A stretch of DNA of 64,000 nucleotides from UBA8514 sp050251415 (GCA_050251415.1 JBFWMT010000002.1:1-64000), one strand, 5' to 3'; shown: positions 44,401-53,612, numbered from the stretch's first letter. Notes: a model not told the origin generated them from the letters alone. Translations and numbers: made by a program.

Positions 44401-46575
44401 AAACAGAATATCGAATCATCCCTTGATATTACAGGATTAACAGAGCAAACTGGTTACGATTTATACCTTGTGGCACAGGATGCATCTGGTAATAACTCTG
44501 CTGTAACTAAGATTTATGTTAAAACGGCAGACTATACAACACCTACTGCAACCGTGGAGTTTGAAGAAACAATAGAAGACGAGCCTATTGTAAAGAGTGA
44601 AGTACGGATTCGTTTTAGCGAGGAAGTTGTTGATACAAAAATAAATTCTACAATGGACCAGACAACACTTCCATATAATATAGTGCTTTACGATATGTCA
44701 GCATTAAAGAGAACGGCAGTGGAAATTGACTATACAAAGGTTAAAGTGGAAATTCAAGAGAGTGCAACGGTTGTTATATTCCCTAGCGAATGTATTAAGT
44801 TAAACAGCGGAAACACCTACGAGTTTGAGCTTAACTACATTGGAGATACATCGAATAACAAAATGAGCCTTAAAACTGTTTTGCCGCAGTTTAAAACAGT
44901 TTCACCAACGGTAGAGTTGGTAAAATCAGTTGCACCGTCAGAAATGGACATGACCTTCGAGGTAAATCCACAGGAGATACAAACAGCAGACAGCGTACTG
45001 TTTGATATTATTTTTGAATCGAACCTGACAATTGAATTTGAGCTTTACAAAAAGAATAGTGCAGGTGTGTTTGAGAACATTAACAATACAGGTGCTAGCT
45101 ATACACCTCTTGTTATGCAGGACGAGGCAATTACATTGCATTATATGTTAGATAGAAAGATTAATGGGCAATCGGATTTTAGTTTTGAAAAATTTAATGA
45201 ACTTACAAATGAGGAATATGGCATTAAAATTATTAAAATTAACGGAAATGGTGATCGTGATGGATGGGACAAAACTGTTAAAATTAAAATACAGTGCGTT
45301 GCAGGTTCACGTACAAACCTTGCAACTATTGCAAGTAATCCTATTAGCAACCTTGATCTTGGAATAGCAGAAGGGGCAGTCATTGTGAACTATCCAAAAA
45401 CATTTGAGCTTATGGCAAGCTTTACAGATACCGTTATACCAGAGTTTATGACTGGGTATCCGAAAGTTACGGATGGTGGTGTAACAGCAGATACATTTGT
45501 TAGCCCGTTAGTTAGAACAACTAGAAAAGGTACTTTCTACTATCTTATTGCACCAAAAGGTGTTGTAACCGATCCAAATAAGTTGGATATACTTAATGGT
45601 GTTTTAAAGCCACAGGGCAGTGTAACAGGCAGTTTTTCTGTTACCAGCGGAAATACAGAATTTTTGTTTCAAATTGATGGGTTAACACCTCTTACAGAGT
45701 ATACAATGTTCTGCTTTTTGAAGGGTACACCACCAGAACTTGGTGAAATGGAAACGATAGACTTTACAACACAGCAGATAAGCCCGCCTAAATTGGTAAG
45801 TGCGGTTATTACTGGCAAAAATGAAACAACGGCAACGGTTAAAATTACCCTTGATAAAGCCGCAGCGGTAGACTGGATTGTTTATAATAAGCAGTCATCA
45901 CCAAATCCAGAAGGAGATGTTGTTACCGCTGAGATTATAAGAACTAGACTTGAAACCGCAGAATATAAGCCTATAGACTATGGCTCGGCAAATGCAACCG
46001 TTGCAACAAGCGCAACAGAGGCAACAGTAACAATAACAATGAGCAACCTTGAAAGAAATGCATACTACAATTTCTTTGCAGTGGCAAAAAGCGGTTTTGG
46101 TGGCGGAGATTCAAGTATTATAAAAGTACTTAATATTACCCCTGCCGATACAACACCACCGACGGTTGAAGTAACCACGGTTGTTACAAATGCTACATCA
46201 GCGGGAAGCTCCTACAATGGTACAATTACACTTGCGTTCTCCGAGCCTATGTTCTATATTGTTTCGGAGGGAACAGGTGATGATGACGATTTGGTGCTGA
46301 ACCCCTTAAAAGTAGATGCTGTTAAGGAGGGGCTTGTAAGCTCTGCCGAACAAATAGAGGTTGTTTCATTCTCAGCTTCGTCTGGGGCAATTAAAACCAT
46401 TGTAATATCCTTTGATGGTGTTTACAAGGGTGATACAATCGTATTTGATAAGGTGCTTACGGATGCTAGCACAAATATTGCGGGTTCGCTGAAGCTTACC
46501 TTTGTGGATACAGAGTATACTATGGGTGACCGTTCAGAGTCCTATTGGGAAGCAGAATTCTATAAAGAGCAGTAA
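41413..46575 (+). CDS. Giant SLH-domain surface protein with repeated modules
   Basis: This 1,720-residue exported protein has a signal peptide (about 1-45, ending near QVQAAS), three SLH domains (about 50-95, 107-160, 170-218) that bind cell-wall polymers, a beta-rich region (about 225-440), then six similar modules of 110-122 residues. The modules start with a (S/T/D)(G/T)YP motif at about 467, 579, 692, 814, 924 and 1347. Between the fifth and sixth, and near the end, are Ig-like segments (TTPTATVEF, TPPTVEVTT). It has AGGAGG ten bases upstream and overlaps the PilZ-like gene. A surface or adhesin role is inferred. Confidence 0.85.
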   Translation: MTFFKKSVSKVSKQSVAVLLTASMVFSSVPAIPFVHYGTTQVQAASMGIENHWAENYMLNLYERGLMRGDLEGNLNPDKDITRAEFVSIVNRAFGYTTASGNSFKDITGTEWYADDVNTAYNQGYFVGDGKGNSNATSKLTREEAVAILCRNLNVDQQQGESFSFEDSREIQNWSRGYINTATEKGYISGYQDSTFKPQKSITRGEAAKVISDALGEVINEATEKTLGYYDGNVTISESNVTLNNTVITGDLYITEGVGLGQIYLNNVSVLGQVIISGTGESYAGQSSVNLTDCFVSDMIIAGNSGKPKTVKISGDTTVSNVRVSANAFLEELSNRDGGFYNVELAGAEGTSLQLSGDFESVTVKGEKNYISLNSGNIDELVVDELGADTTVYLQEDTYVDQLLLDVASTVNGTGEVGYLKVNGSGVTTEMIPEEVEIRPGLKATIAGVLMDSNDAEESSSSPIILSGYPEAKDIGTTEATVVYKANKPATLYWVASLYDAGKVDTDDIISPSKNNSQIIKSGNMDVDSSKEYSVKVSGLKTDTEYLISAVIVDDKDDRSKRKSENFTTVDSAKTGFVSGYPKVDELGNTSVDIAYVTTKDDSVVYWGIYPSGKTYTVPTAANLKKQQLFGHLKKGKETANTKYKERSFTISGLEELASYDIYMMASDDTTESGVSKLQITTKDTTVPVFITGYPYMEAGKNDTSVDVKYRVNEESTVYCALYPEGTTFPIVTSGSTYTGTLDSDEAKNQVVSAKNATLKATSKKTEEDTEGTVTVSGIKDTIAYDMYVAAQDLTGNISSVKKLYVPAKPNFLDTYPKASTIKNDSVDILVATTKNCEGYWAVLPKGSVAPSEVALKGQTVAGAVSFGKVDNFPKNIENIVHAEGLQELTEYEFYILLADTENTSEISIVKFKTPDMTPPEFSDGYPVVGEITDKAVEVLLRVSEAGNVYYALCKRGAVFPKPPTGSTESPALDSDEAIRQVLSGNNAFKSGKTSVKQNIESSLDITGLTEQTGYDLYLVAQDASGNNSAVTKIYVKTADYTTPTATVEFEETIEDEPIVKSEVRIRFSEEVVDTKINSTMDQTTLPYNIVLYDMSALKRTAVEIDYTKVKVEIQESATVVIFPSECIKLNSGNTYEFELNYIGDTSNNKMSLKTVLPQFKTVSPTVELVKSVAPSEMDMTFEVNPQEIQTADSVLFDIIFESNLTIEFELYKKNSAGVFENINNTGASYTPLVMQDEAITLHYMLDRKINGQSDFSFEKFNELTNEEYGIKIIKINGNGDRDGWDKTVKIKIQCVAGSRTNLATIASNPISNLDLGIAEGAVIVNYPKTFELMASFTDTVIPEFMTGYPKVTDGGVTADTFVSPLVRTTRKGTFYYLIAPKGVVTDPNKLDILNGVLKPQGSVTGSFSVTSGNTEFLFQIDGLTPLTEYTMFCFLKGTPPELGEMETIDFTTQQISPPKLVSAVITGKNETTATVKITLDKAAAVDWIVYNKQSSPNPEGDVVTAEIIRTRLETAEYKPIDYGSANATVATSATEATVTITMSNLERNAYYNFFAVAKSGFGGGDSSIIKVLNITPADTTPPTVEVTTVVTNATSAGSSYNGTITLAFSEPMFYIVSEGTGDDDDLVLNPLKVDAVKEGLVSSAEQIEVVSFSASSGAIKTIVISFDGVYKGDTIVFDKVLTDASTNIAGSLKLTFVDTEYTMGDRSESYWEAEFYKEQ

Positions 46576-46596
46576 CAAGTTAAATTAAAGTAAAAA

Positions 46597-46628
46597 GGAG
46601 GGTGACTTTTGTCGCCCTCCTTCTTTAA
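46597..46628. terminator. Strong terminator after the SLH gene
   Basis: A perfect 10-bp GC-rich stem GGAGGGTGAC/GTCGCCCTCC with a TTTT loop is extended by AAAG/CTTT pairing and followed by T-rich bases. Confidence 0.95.
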
Positions 46629-46768
46629 TTTGGGAAAATCAGGGCATATTTACATTGCGAAGAATGGTATTAGCCAAGTTAAAGTTCCACTTTCACATAT
46701 AAATTGCCAACTATATTGTTTTTTTGAATAAAATGCTGTAAAATGTTGATTTAAGATGTCAAGAATTA

Positions 46769-46797
46769 TTGATTTTTGTTGTATTATGCAATATAAT
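46769..46797 (+). promoter_or_regulatory. Sigma-A-type promoter of the flgB-fliJ operon
   Basis: TTGATT (46769-46774), a 17-base spacer and TATAAT (46792-46797). The early flagellar genes would thus be read by the main sigma factor. Confidence 0.8.
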
Positions 46798-46923
46798 GGG
46801 GTTATACAAAAGAATTAATGTTCAATGAAAAAAATATAAAACCTATTAGTACTTTAACCGCAACCCTGTAAATAAATAAAAATTTATACATTTTTTAATT
46901 TGAATAAGAGGAGGATGGGATGG

Positions 46924-47283
46924 TTGTTTAGTAACTCGGTATATTCTGCAGAAAAAATGGCGGACTATTTGTGGCAAAAACAAAAAGTTACACTGAATAA
47001 CATAGCCAATGGTTCAACGCCAGGCTATAAGGCACAATATGTTACGTTTGAAGATGAATTGAGGCAAAAACTACATAGTGGAAAAGCATCTGAAATAAGA
47101 AATAGTATTACAAACAGCAAGGTTCGTGTTGAAACAAAAAAGGGCGAAAGCACAAGAATGGATGGCAACAATGTAAATGTTGACGTTGAAGAGGTTGAAC
47201 TTGCAAGCACAACAATACAGTATCAGTATGCATTAAGAAGCATTACCGATGACCTTGCAAGACTTAGAAGTGTAATTAAATAA
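46924..47283 (+). CDS. flgB: Flagellar basal-body rod protein FlgB
   Basis: FlgB is the proximal rod protein. The 119-residue product matches the family with LWQKQKVTLNNIANGSTPGY and the C-terminal STTIQYQYALRSI. I chose the TTG at 46924 (reading MFSNSVYSAEK) because AGGAGG ends nine bases upstream and the N-terminus then aligns with other FlgB; the ATG at 46915 directly abuts the ribosome binding site and is unlikely. First gene of the early half of the flagellar operon. Confidence 0.88.
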   Translation: MFSNSVYSAEKMADYLWQKQKVTLNNIANGSTPGYKAQYVTFEDELRQKLHSGKASEIRNSITNSKVRVETKKGESTRMDGNNVNVDVEEVELASTTIQYQYALRSITDDLARLRSVIK

Positions 47284-47294
47284 GGAGGATATAC

Positions 47295-47738
47295 ATGGCT
47301 TTTTTAAGTGCTATGAACATTAGTGCGTCAGCTTTAACGGCACAAAGAATGCGTCTTGATATTGCAGCGGAAAATATTGCAAACGTAAACACAACAAGAA
47401 CCGAAAGCGGAGAACCGTACAGAAGGAAAATGGTCGTTTTTGAACCTATTGGACAATCAAATTTTCAAGCGGTTTTAAACAGAACAAAAAGATTACGTAC
47501 AACCGACCAAAAGGGTGTGAGAGTTACGGAAATTATTGAAGATACTAGAGAGTTTAAAATGGTTTATAATCCATCTCACCCAGATGCAGATGAAAATGGT
47601 TATGTGCAGATGCCAAATGTGGATTTATTAAAAGAAACAGTGGATAGTATGGAGGCAACAAGAGCCTATGATGCCAATGTGACGGCATTTAACGCTATTA
47701 AAAATATGGCAACAAAGGGTCTGGATGTAGGTAAATAA
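47295..47738 (+). CDS. flgC: Flagellar basal-body rod protein FlgC
   Basis: FlgC is a proximal rod protein of 147 residues with TAQRMRLDIAAENIANVNTT and the C-terminal PHVDLLKE-like VDLLKETVDSMEATRAYDAN. It has AAGGAGG eight bases upstream and follows flgB by 11 bases. Confidence 0.95.
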   Translation: MAFLSAMNISASALTAQRMRLDIAAENIANVNTTRTESGEPYRRKMVVFEPIGQSNFQAVLNRTKRLRTTDQKGVRVTEIIEDTREFKMVYNPSHPDADENGYVQMPNVDLLKETVDSMEATRAYDANVTAFNAIKNMATKGLDVGK

Positions 47739-47774
47739 CATTGGCATTGTGAAACATAAATTGGAGGGATAAGG

Positions 47775-48074
47775 TTGAATATAGTACCAATTCAGCGTTT
47801 GGATGTATTAAAGGATTTGGCAAGTGTAAATGAAACGGGGAAAATTGACAATACACTTAGCTTTAAAAGCATTTTTGAAAATGCCATAGCCGATGTAGTA
47901 AATACCGAGGATACTTTGGCAAAAGAGCAGTATTTATTTGCAACTGGACAAACTGACAACACACATGACGTAACTATTGCCGCCACAAAAGCGCAAATTT
48001 CCGTAGATTTATTGGTTCAGCTTAGGAACAAAGCACTGGATGCTTATAACGAGTTGAGTAAACTGAACTTATAG
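47775..48074 (+). CDS. fliE: Hook-basal body protein FliE
   Basis: FliE is the adaptor between the MS ring and the rod. The 99-residue product has the C-terminal family pattern THDVTIAATKAQISVDLLVQ and LRNKALDAYNEL. The start is TTG behind GGAGGGATAAGG. Confidence 0.93.
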   Translation: MNIVPIQRLDVLKDLASVNETGKIDNTLSFKSIFENAIADVVNTEDTLAKEQYLFATGQTDNTHDVTIAATKAQISVDLLVQLRNKALDAYNELSKLNL

Positions 48075-48143
48075 GGGTTTTGTTAGGGGGCAAAGGGATT
48101 GTATGTTAATTTATAATAATTCGAAGTTAAATGGGGTTTTGTT

Positions 48144-49763
48144 TTGAATGCGAATGAAAAGTTAAAGAATATTGGGTCAAAAATAAAGGCGCAGTACAGT
48201 AAGATAAGCCCGAAATTAAGGAAAACGATTATTATTGTTACTATTTTGGTTTTAGCTTTTTCAATAGGGACTGCAGTTGTTTTAAATAAAAAGGCTTACG
48301 AGGTTTTGTTTTCGGGGCTAAACCAAGAAGAAGCCACAGAAATTATTGGGGTATTGCAGGAAAAGGTTGTTGAGTATAAGTACAGCGACGGCACAATTTC
48401 TGTAGATAAAACGGTAGTGGACCAAGTTAAGGCAGAGTTGGCTTATGAGGGATACCCTAAAAGTGGATTTACATATGATATGTTTAAGGATAACATAAGT
48501 ATGACCAGTACGGATTTTGAGAAAAATAGCTATAAGCTGTTTGAACTTCAAAATAGAATTGGTTCCACGATACGTCTTTTTGATGGCGTTAAGGATGCAA
48601 AAGTAACCATTGCCTCTACGGAGGACAGAAAGTATGTTTTAGATAAAAACAGTACAAATAAAACAACAGCGTCAGTTGTTGTAATTATGAACGACAGCGG
48701 TTCACCTACTACTGAACAGGTTAAGGGCATACAACGCCTTGTTGCTAAAAGTATACCAAACATGGCCCTTGAGGATGTTGCGGTTTTGGATGGAAACGGC
48801 AATGAAGTTTCAACAACGGGTGAAAGCACAGCAGAGGGAGCAAACAAGCTTAAAATTGAATTTGAAAAATATATGGATGACACTTTAAGGGCTAAAATAT
48901 TAAATGTATTAGCTCCTATTTATGGTGCAGATAATGTTAGAGTTTCCGTACGTACCACGGTTGATGTTGATAAAAAAGTAAGAGAAATAATTAATAATCA
49001 GCTGCCAGTTGAAGGAAGTGCTAAGGGCATACCAAGCAACGAGTCTATTGAAACGGAAATAGCAAAAGACGGTGCAGTTGCAGGCGGTGTACCAGGAACA
49101 GAAACAAATGCAGATGTACCTACATATACTCAGGTTGAGGCAGATGGAACGGAAAATTACTATAGAACCCAATATGATGTGGATTATTTGGTTAATAAGT
49201 TAACCGAGCAGGCTCAAATTGACTCGGGAAGCATTTCGGATATTTCAGTTTCTGTAACAATAAACGGTGAAGATACAGGCAATATCTCTGAGGATGATGT
49301 GGTTGCATTGGTTGGCAATACTGCTGGCATAGATGAAAATTTGCAGGAAGCAAAGGTTACGGTTGTGGCAGCACCATTCTACGATCCTAATGCAGGTGCT
49401 ACGGAAGTTCCAACAGAAGAGGGCATAAATAACTGGATTATCATTGGTGTAATCGCCAGTGGCGTACTTTTAATTTTGCTTATAATAATTATTATAGTTG
49501 TAAGACGTAGAAGGAAAAAGAAAAATGCAGCACTTGAAGATTCAAAGTTCGATGTTGATATTTCAGGAATGAGCAGTAAGGCAGACCAGGAGTTATATCT
49601 TAAAAATCTGTTGGCAAAACAGCAGGAGGAAAGAGAAAACCAAATTCTTAGCCTTAATAATGAAAGAGCAATGGAGCTGAAAAATAAGGTGAGGGATATT
49701 TCAGAAGAAAGCCCTGAAATTGCAGCACAGCTTATTAAAAATTGGCTAAAAGGAGGCGAATAA
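48144..49763 (+). CDS. fliF: Flagellar MS-ring protein FliF
   Basis: FliF forms the membrane ring on which the flagellum is built. The 539-residue product has two membrane segments (about 28-48 and 433-455), periplasmic ring-building domains (VLFSGLNQEEATEIIGVLQE, then VTIASTEDRKYVLDK) and a C-terminal FliG-binding tail (SPEIAAQLIKNWL). The TTG start has only a weak GGGG site. fliG starts 2 bases after its stop. Confidence 0.95.
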   Translation: MNANEKLKNIGSKIKAQYSKISPKLRKTIIIVTILVLAFSIGTAVVLNKKAYEVLFSGLNQEEATEIIGVLQEKVVEYKYSDGTISVDKTVVDQVKAELAYEGYPKSGFTYDMFKDNISMTSTDFEKNSYKLFELQNRIGSTIRLFDGVKDAKVTIASTEDRKYVLDKNSTNKTTASVVVIMNDSGSPTTEQVKGIQRLVAKSIPNMALEDVAVLDGNGNEVSTTGESTAEGANKLKIEFEKYMDDTLRAKILNVLAPIYGADNVRVSVRTTVDVDKKVREIINNQLPVEGSAKGIPSNESIETEIAKDGAVAGGVPGTETNADVPTYTQVEADGTENYYRTQYDVDYLVNKLTEQAQIDSGSISDISVSVTINGEDTGNISEDDVVALVGNTAGIDENLQEAKVTVVAAPFYDPNAGATEVPTEEGINNWIIIGVIASGVLLILLIIIIIVVRRRRKKKNAALEDSKFDVDISGMSSKADQELYLKNLLAKQQEERENQILSLNNERAMELKNKVRDISEESPEIAAQLIKNWLKGGE

Positions 49764-49765
49764 GC

Positions 49766-50791
49766 ATGGCAAATCAGGCAAAAGCACAGCAAGACCCAAT
49801 AACATCCGAGCAGAAGGCGGCGGCGGTTGTTGTAGCACTTGGTGTGGAGAAGGCATCTGAAATTTATAAGTTCCTCTCGGAGGAGGAAACAGAGCAGTTA
49901 ACAATTGCTGTTGCAAGGCTTGGTTATTTGCCACCTGAAGCAACAGAAAGTATCTTAGATGAATTTTATAAAAGCTGTATGACCCAAAAGATGGTAACTG
50001 AGGGCGGTATGGAGTATGCCAGAAGCGTTTTGGAAAAGGCATTCGGCCCAGATATGGCGGCAGAACTTTTGGGTAAGGTTTCGAAAACTTTACAGGCGAG
50101 AGCTTTTTCGTTTTTGAGTAAATACGATGACAAAACAGTATTTTCGTTGCTTCATAACGAACGCCCACAGACGATTGCGCTGGTGTTATCCTATATGGAT
50201 TCAGACAGGGCGGCAAGCATACTTACATCACTGCCTGAAAGCATGCGCCTTAAAGTTGTAGAGTCGGTAGCGAGAATGGATAGTGCCTCACCAGAAGCCA
50301 TGAAAATTGTGGAAAGAAAAATAGAAAGCCAGTTATCTACTGTAATGACAACCGACTACACTAAGGTTGGCGGTATAGATTATATTGCAGAGGTTATGAA
50401 TTATGTTGACCGTTCAAATGAAAAGTTTATTTTTGATGAACTGGGCAAAAAGGATGCAGTTCTTGTTGATGCAATACGTAAGAGAATGTTTGTATTTGAA
50501 GATATTGTTTCTATGGATAATATGTCTATACAAAGGTTTGTGCGCGATATTGACCAGAAGGACCTTGTTTTCGCATTGAAGGGAAGTACACCAGAGGTTT
50601 CTACGGTTATTTTTTCAAATATGTCTACACGTATGGCAGAGGCTATACGTTCCGAATTGGAGATTACAACAAATGTTCGTGTTAAGGATGTTGAAGAGGC
50701 ACAACAGCGTATTGTTGGCTTAATCAGAAAGCTTGAAGAAGCGGGACAGCTTGTAATTTCTAAGGGTGGAAAGGATGATATTATTGCATAA
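49766..50791 (+). CDS. fliG: Flagellar motor switch protein FliG
   Basis: FliG is the rotor protein that contacts MotA. The 341-residue product has the N-terminal FliF-binding domain, a middle domain with the FliM-binding EHPQ-type site (NERPQTIALVLSYM) and the C-terminal charged torque helix (around MSTRMAEAIRSELE). The ATG at 49766 follows AGGAGG with ten bases between. Confidence 0.95.
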   Translation: MANQAKAQQDPITSEQKAAAVVVALGVEKASEIYKFLSEEETEQLTIAVARLGYLPPEATESILDEFYKSCMTQKMVTEGGMEYARSVLEKAFGPDMAAELLGKVSKTLQARAFSFLSKYDDKTVFSLLHNERPQTIALVLSYMDSDRAASILTSLPESMRLKVVESVARMDSASPEAMKIVERKIESQLSTVMTTDYTKVGGIDYIAEVMNYVDRSNEKFIFDELGKKDAVLVDAIRKRMFVFEDIVSMDNMSIQRFVRDIDQKDLVFALKGSTPEVSTVIFSNMSTRMAEAIRSELEITTNVRVKDVEEAQQRIVGLIRKLEEAGQLVISKGGKDDIIA

Positions 50792-51635
50792 CAGTGGCGA
50801 TGTTACAATAGACCCTTATGATTTCAAAGATAGTTTTTATGAAGAAGATGAAGAAAAAGCAGGGAATGAAGATGACCTGTTTGAGAATTTTAATAGAGAA
50901 GAAGCAGAACCTGACTGTGGTGAGGATGAGCTTGATGAGAGCCATAGCGACACCCAGGAAATTACAGATGCTCAAAGACTGGAAGAAGAAGAACGTGAAA
51001 AGGCAGAGGCTCGTATTGAAGAAATGCTTGCACAAACCAAAGCAGAAGCAGAGCAAATGCTGAAAAAGGCAGAAGAAGAGGCTGAGGAAATTAAAAAACA
51101 GGCCTACACCCATGGTTTTGAGCAAGGGTTAAGTGAAGGCTTTGAAAAGGCACATGATGAACATAAGCAAGAATTGAAAGAGGAAACAGCAATGTTTCTT
51201 ATAACCTTTAGAGATATAATACAGGGGCTTGAGCAGGAAAAGAATACATTGATTGACCAAAATATTGATACCCTTAAGGATATTTCAGTTGCAGTAGCTG
51301 AAAAGGTTATTCAGGTTGGGCTTAAAAGCAGTGGCGAGATAATTAAAAAAATGATAGTGTCTGCCACTGAAAAGCTTAAACGTAAGGAATGGGTAAAGAT
51401 ATATATATCAAAGGCAGATGCCTCCATGTTCGTTGAGGCAAATACCGACCTTGCAAAGGCACTTGTTCATTTGTCTGATAATTTAAAAATTGTTGCTATG
51501 GAAAACGGAGCACCGGGAACTTGTATAATTGAATTGCCAGACCAGATTATTGATGCCAGTGCCAACACACAGCTTGAAAATATTCGCAGTATTTTAAGAG
51601 GTGCAAGGGGATATGGAGGGAATGACGATGTTTGA
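50775..51635 (+). CDS. fliH: Flagellar export ATPase regulator FliH
   Basis: FliH tethers and holds the export ATPase FliI. The 286-residue product has an acidic N-terminal part, a long Glu/Lys/Ala coiled coil (about 70-135), the AYTHGFEQGLSEGF motif and a C-terminal globular FliI-binding domain. The start overlaps the end of fliG by 17 bases; GTG at 50766 and TTG at 50784 are also possible. Its end overlaps fliI by 8 bases. Confidence 0.88.
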   Translation: MILLHNSGDVTIDPYDFKDSFYEEDEEKAGNEDDLFENFNREEAEPDCGEDELDESHSDTQEITDAQRLEEEEREKAEARIEEMLAQTKAEAEQMLKKAEEEAEEIKKQAYTHGFEQGLSEGFEKAHDEHKQELKEETAMFLITFRDIIQGLEQEKNTLIDQNIDTLKDISVAVAEKVIQVGLKSSGEIIKKMIVSATEKLKRKEWVKIYISKADASMFVEANTDLAKALVHLSDNLKIVAMENGAPGTCIIELPDQIIDASANTQLENIRSILRGARGYGGNDDV

Positions 51636-52929
51636 CGGACTTGCTGATGCAATAAAACGTTCTCAAACCATAAGCCATATTGGTAAAATAGAAAACATAG
51701 TAGGCATGGCAATTGAAGCGTCAGGCAGAAAAGCCAGTATTGGCGATATAAGCATGATTTATAATGAAAATGAAAAAAAACAGATTTATGCTGAAACCGT
51801 AGGGTTTAAGGATGATAAAATTTTGCTGATGCCCTATGAAAATATAAAGGGTATTTCAGCCGGCAGTTTTGTAAGGAATACAGGTGAGTGCCTTAAAATA
51901 CCCGTTGGAGACTTTTTACGTGGGCGTATTATAGATGCAATGGGTAGACCGATGGACGATTTGGGAGATTTTAAGGTGGATTCCTATTACTCAGTTGATA
52001 AATCCTCCACAAACCCCTTAACAAGACCTGCAATTGAAGAAAAAATTGAATTTGGAGTAAAAGCAATTGACGGGTTTTTAACTATTGGCAAGGGGCAAAG
52101 AATGGGAATTTTTGCCGGAAGTGGTGTTGGTAAAAGCACATTGCTTGGTATGATTGCTAAAAATGTAAAAACGGACATTAACGTAATTGCCCTTGTGGGG
52201 GAAAGAGGACGAGAAGTTCGAGAGTTTATAGAAAAGGATTTGGGCGAGGAGGGACTTAAACGGTCTGTTTTGGTTGTTGCTACCTCCGACCAACCTGCAA
52301 TGCTTCGTATGAAATGCCCTATGGTTGCAACTGCCATAGCGGAATATTTTAAAGACCAAGGGAAGAACGTGCTGCTTATGATGGATTCCCTTACACGTTT
52401 TGCCATGGCGCAGCGTGAAATTGGTCTTGCCATAGGGGAACCGCCTATTGCAAGGGGATATACTCCTTCAATATATGCCGAGATGCCAAAGCTTTTGGAA
52501 AGAAGCGGAAATTTCCAAGAAGGCTCTATAACAGGCATTTACACAGTGCTTGTTGAAGGTGACGACACTAATGAACCAATATCAGATACAGTGCGTGGTA
52601 TTATTGATGGACATATTGTACTTACAAGAAAGCTTGCAAATAGCAATCACTTCCCTGCTATAGATATTAATGCCAGCATATCTCGTTTGATGACATCTAT
52701 CGTAACTGAGGAACACAGACAGTGTGCTTCTAAGCTACGCGATATTCTTAGCATCTATGAAAAAAACAGCGACCTTATTTCTATAGGAGCTTACAAAAGC
52801 GGTACAAACCCTAAGTTGGATTTTGCTATTTCTAAAATTGATAAGTTGAACGAGTTTTTGAAACAGGGAATACATGAGAAGTTCTCGTATGAAGAAACAC
52901 TTGAGCAGATGGAAGCAATTTTAAAATAG
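51628..52929 (+). CDS. fliI: Flagellum-specific ATPase FliI
   Basis: FliI is the hexameric ATPase of the export apparatus, related to F1-beta. The 433-residue product has Walker A FAGSGVGKST (about 162-171), Walker B VLLMMDSLTRFAMAQREIGL and the C-terminal helical part. I chose the ATG at 51628 because GGAGGG lies seven bases upstream. Confidence 0.96.
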   Translation: MFDGLADAIKRSQTISHIGKIENIVGMAIEASGRKASIGDISMIYNENEKKQIYAETVGFKDDKILLMPYENIKGISAGSFVRNTGECLKIPVGDFLRGRIIDAMGRPMDDLGDFKVDSYYSVDKSSTNPLTRPAIEEKIEFGVKAIDGFLTIGKGQRMGIFAGSGVGKSTLLGMIAKNVKTDINVIALVGERGREVREFIEKDLGEEGLKRSVLVVATSDQPAMLRMKCPMVATAIAEYFKDQGKNVLLMMDSLTRFAMAQREIGLAIGEPPIARGYTPSIYAEMPKLLERSGNFQEGSITGIYTVLVEGDDTNEPISDTVRGIIDGHIVLTRKLANSNHFPAIDINASISRLMTSIVTEEHRQCASKLRDILSIYEKNSDLISIGAYKSGTNPKLDFAISKIDKLNEFLKQGIHEKFSYEETLEQMEAILK

Positions 52930-52962
52930 ATGCATAGTTGAATATTTGGGTGGTGATGGGGT

Positions 52963-53397
52963 ATGAAAAAGTTTACATTTCAGTTGGAAACCGTTATGGA
53001 TTACAAAAACCAAAAACTAGAAAGCAAGCGTAACGAGCATGGACAGGCTATTGCCAAGGTTAATAAGCAAAAGGAAAAGATGGCTGAAATAATCAAAAAA
53101 TACAGCGATGTTAATAAAGAGTTTAATGAAAAAAAACAGTACGGCATAACCATTGTAGAGGCTATGGAATACAGCGTTTTTTTGCAAAAGCTGGATTCAC
53201 AGCTAAAACAGGAAGAAGTTATTCTTGGAGAGTTGAAAAAGATAGAAGAGAAAAAACGCAGTGGGGTTGTTGCAGTTAAAATTGAAACCTCTACACTGGA
53301 AAAATTAAAAGAGAAAAAGTACGAACAGTATAAAAAAGATGTGCAAAAAAGTGAAGAGTTGTTTATAGAAGAATTCATTACACGAAAGTGGAGCTGA
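52963..53397 (+). CDS. fliJ: Flagellar export chaperone FliJ
   Basis: FliJ is a 144-residue coiled-coil protein that sits in the FliI ring. It begins MKKFTFQLETVMDYKNQKLE and is almost wholly helical, Lys/Glu-rich. In most Firmicutes fliK follows directly; here a terminator follows and fliK is about 52 kb upstream in the window. Confidence 0.92.
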   Translation: MKKFTFQLETVMDYKNQKLESKRNEHGQAIAKVNKQKEKMAEIIKKYSDVNKEFNEKKQYGITIVEAMEYSVFLQKLDSQLKQEEVILGELKKIEEKKRSGVVAVKIETSTLEKLKEKKYEQYKKDVQKSEELFIEEFITRKWS

Positions 53398-53405
53398 TAT
53401 AAACT

Positions 53406-53446
53406 AAAGGGGTGACAATGCTTTTTTTTGGCACCCCTTTTTTGTT
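53406..53446 (+). terminator. Terminator of the flgB-fliJ operon
   Basis: A 9-bp stem AAAGGGGTG/CACCCCTTT with a 17-base loop is followed by a T-run. Confidence 0.93.
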
Positions 53447-53583
53447 AAGGATAATACAGTTTTAATCGTATATTTAGAAATATTTATACTAAGAAATGAC
53501 TTAACTGGACAGCATTACCGTGCATTTGCACAATAAAAATTGAGTTTTTTCTACTATTTTATTGAAAAAGAACGAAAAATCCG

Positions 53584-53612
53584 TTGAATTTTGTTTAGTC
53601 ATATGCTACAAT
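53584..53612 (+). promoter_or_regulatory. Sigma-A promoter with extended -10, before the riboswitch
   Basis: TTGAAT (53584-53589), a 17-base spacer and TACAAT (53607-53612), with TGC just before the -10 box. Confidence 0.85.

Larger units (their letters stand above)
46576..46923. other. Intergenic region before flgB
   Basis: This 348-base region holds the terminator of the SLH gene (46597-46625), a good sigma-A-type promoter (46769-46797) and an AT-rich leader of about 120 bases before flgB. No gene is seen. Confidence 0.8.
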
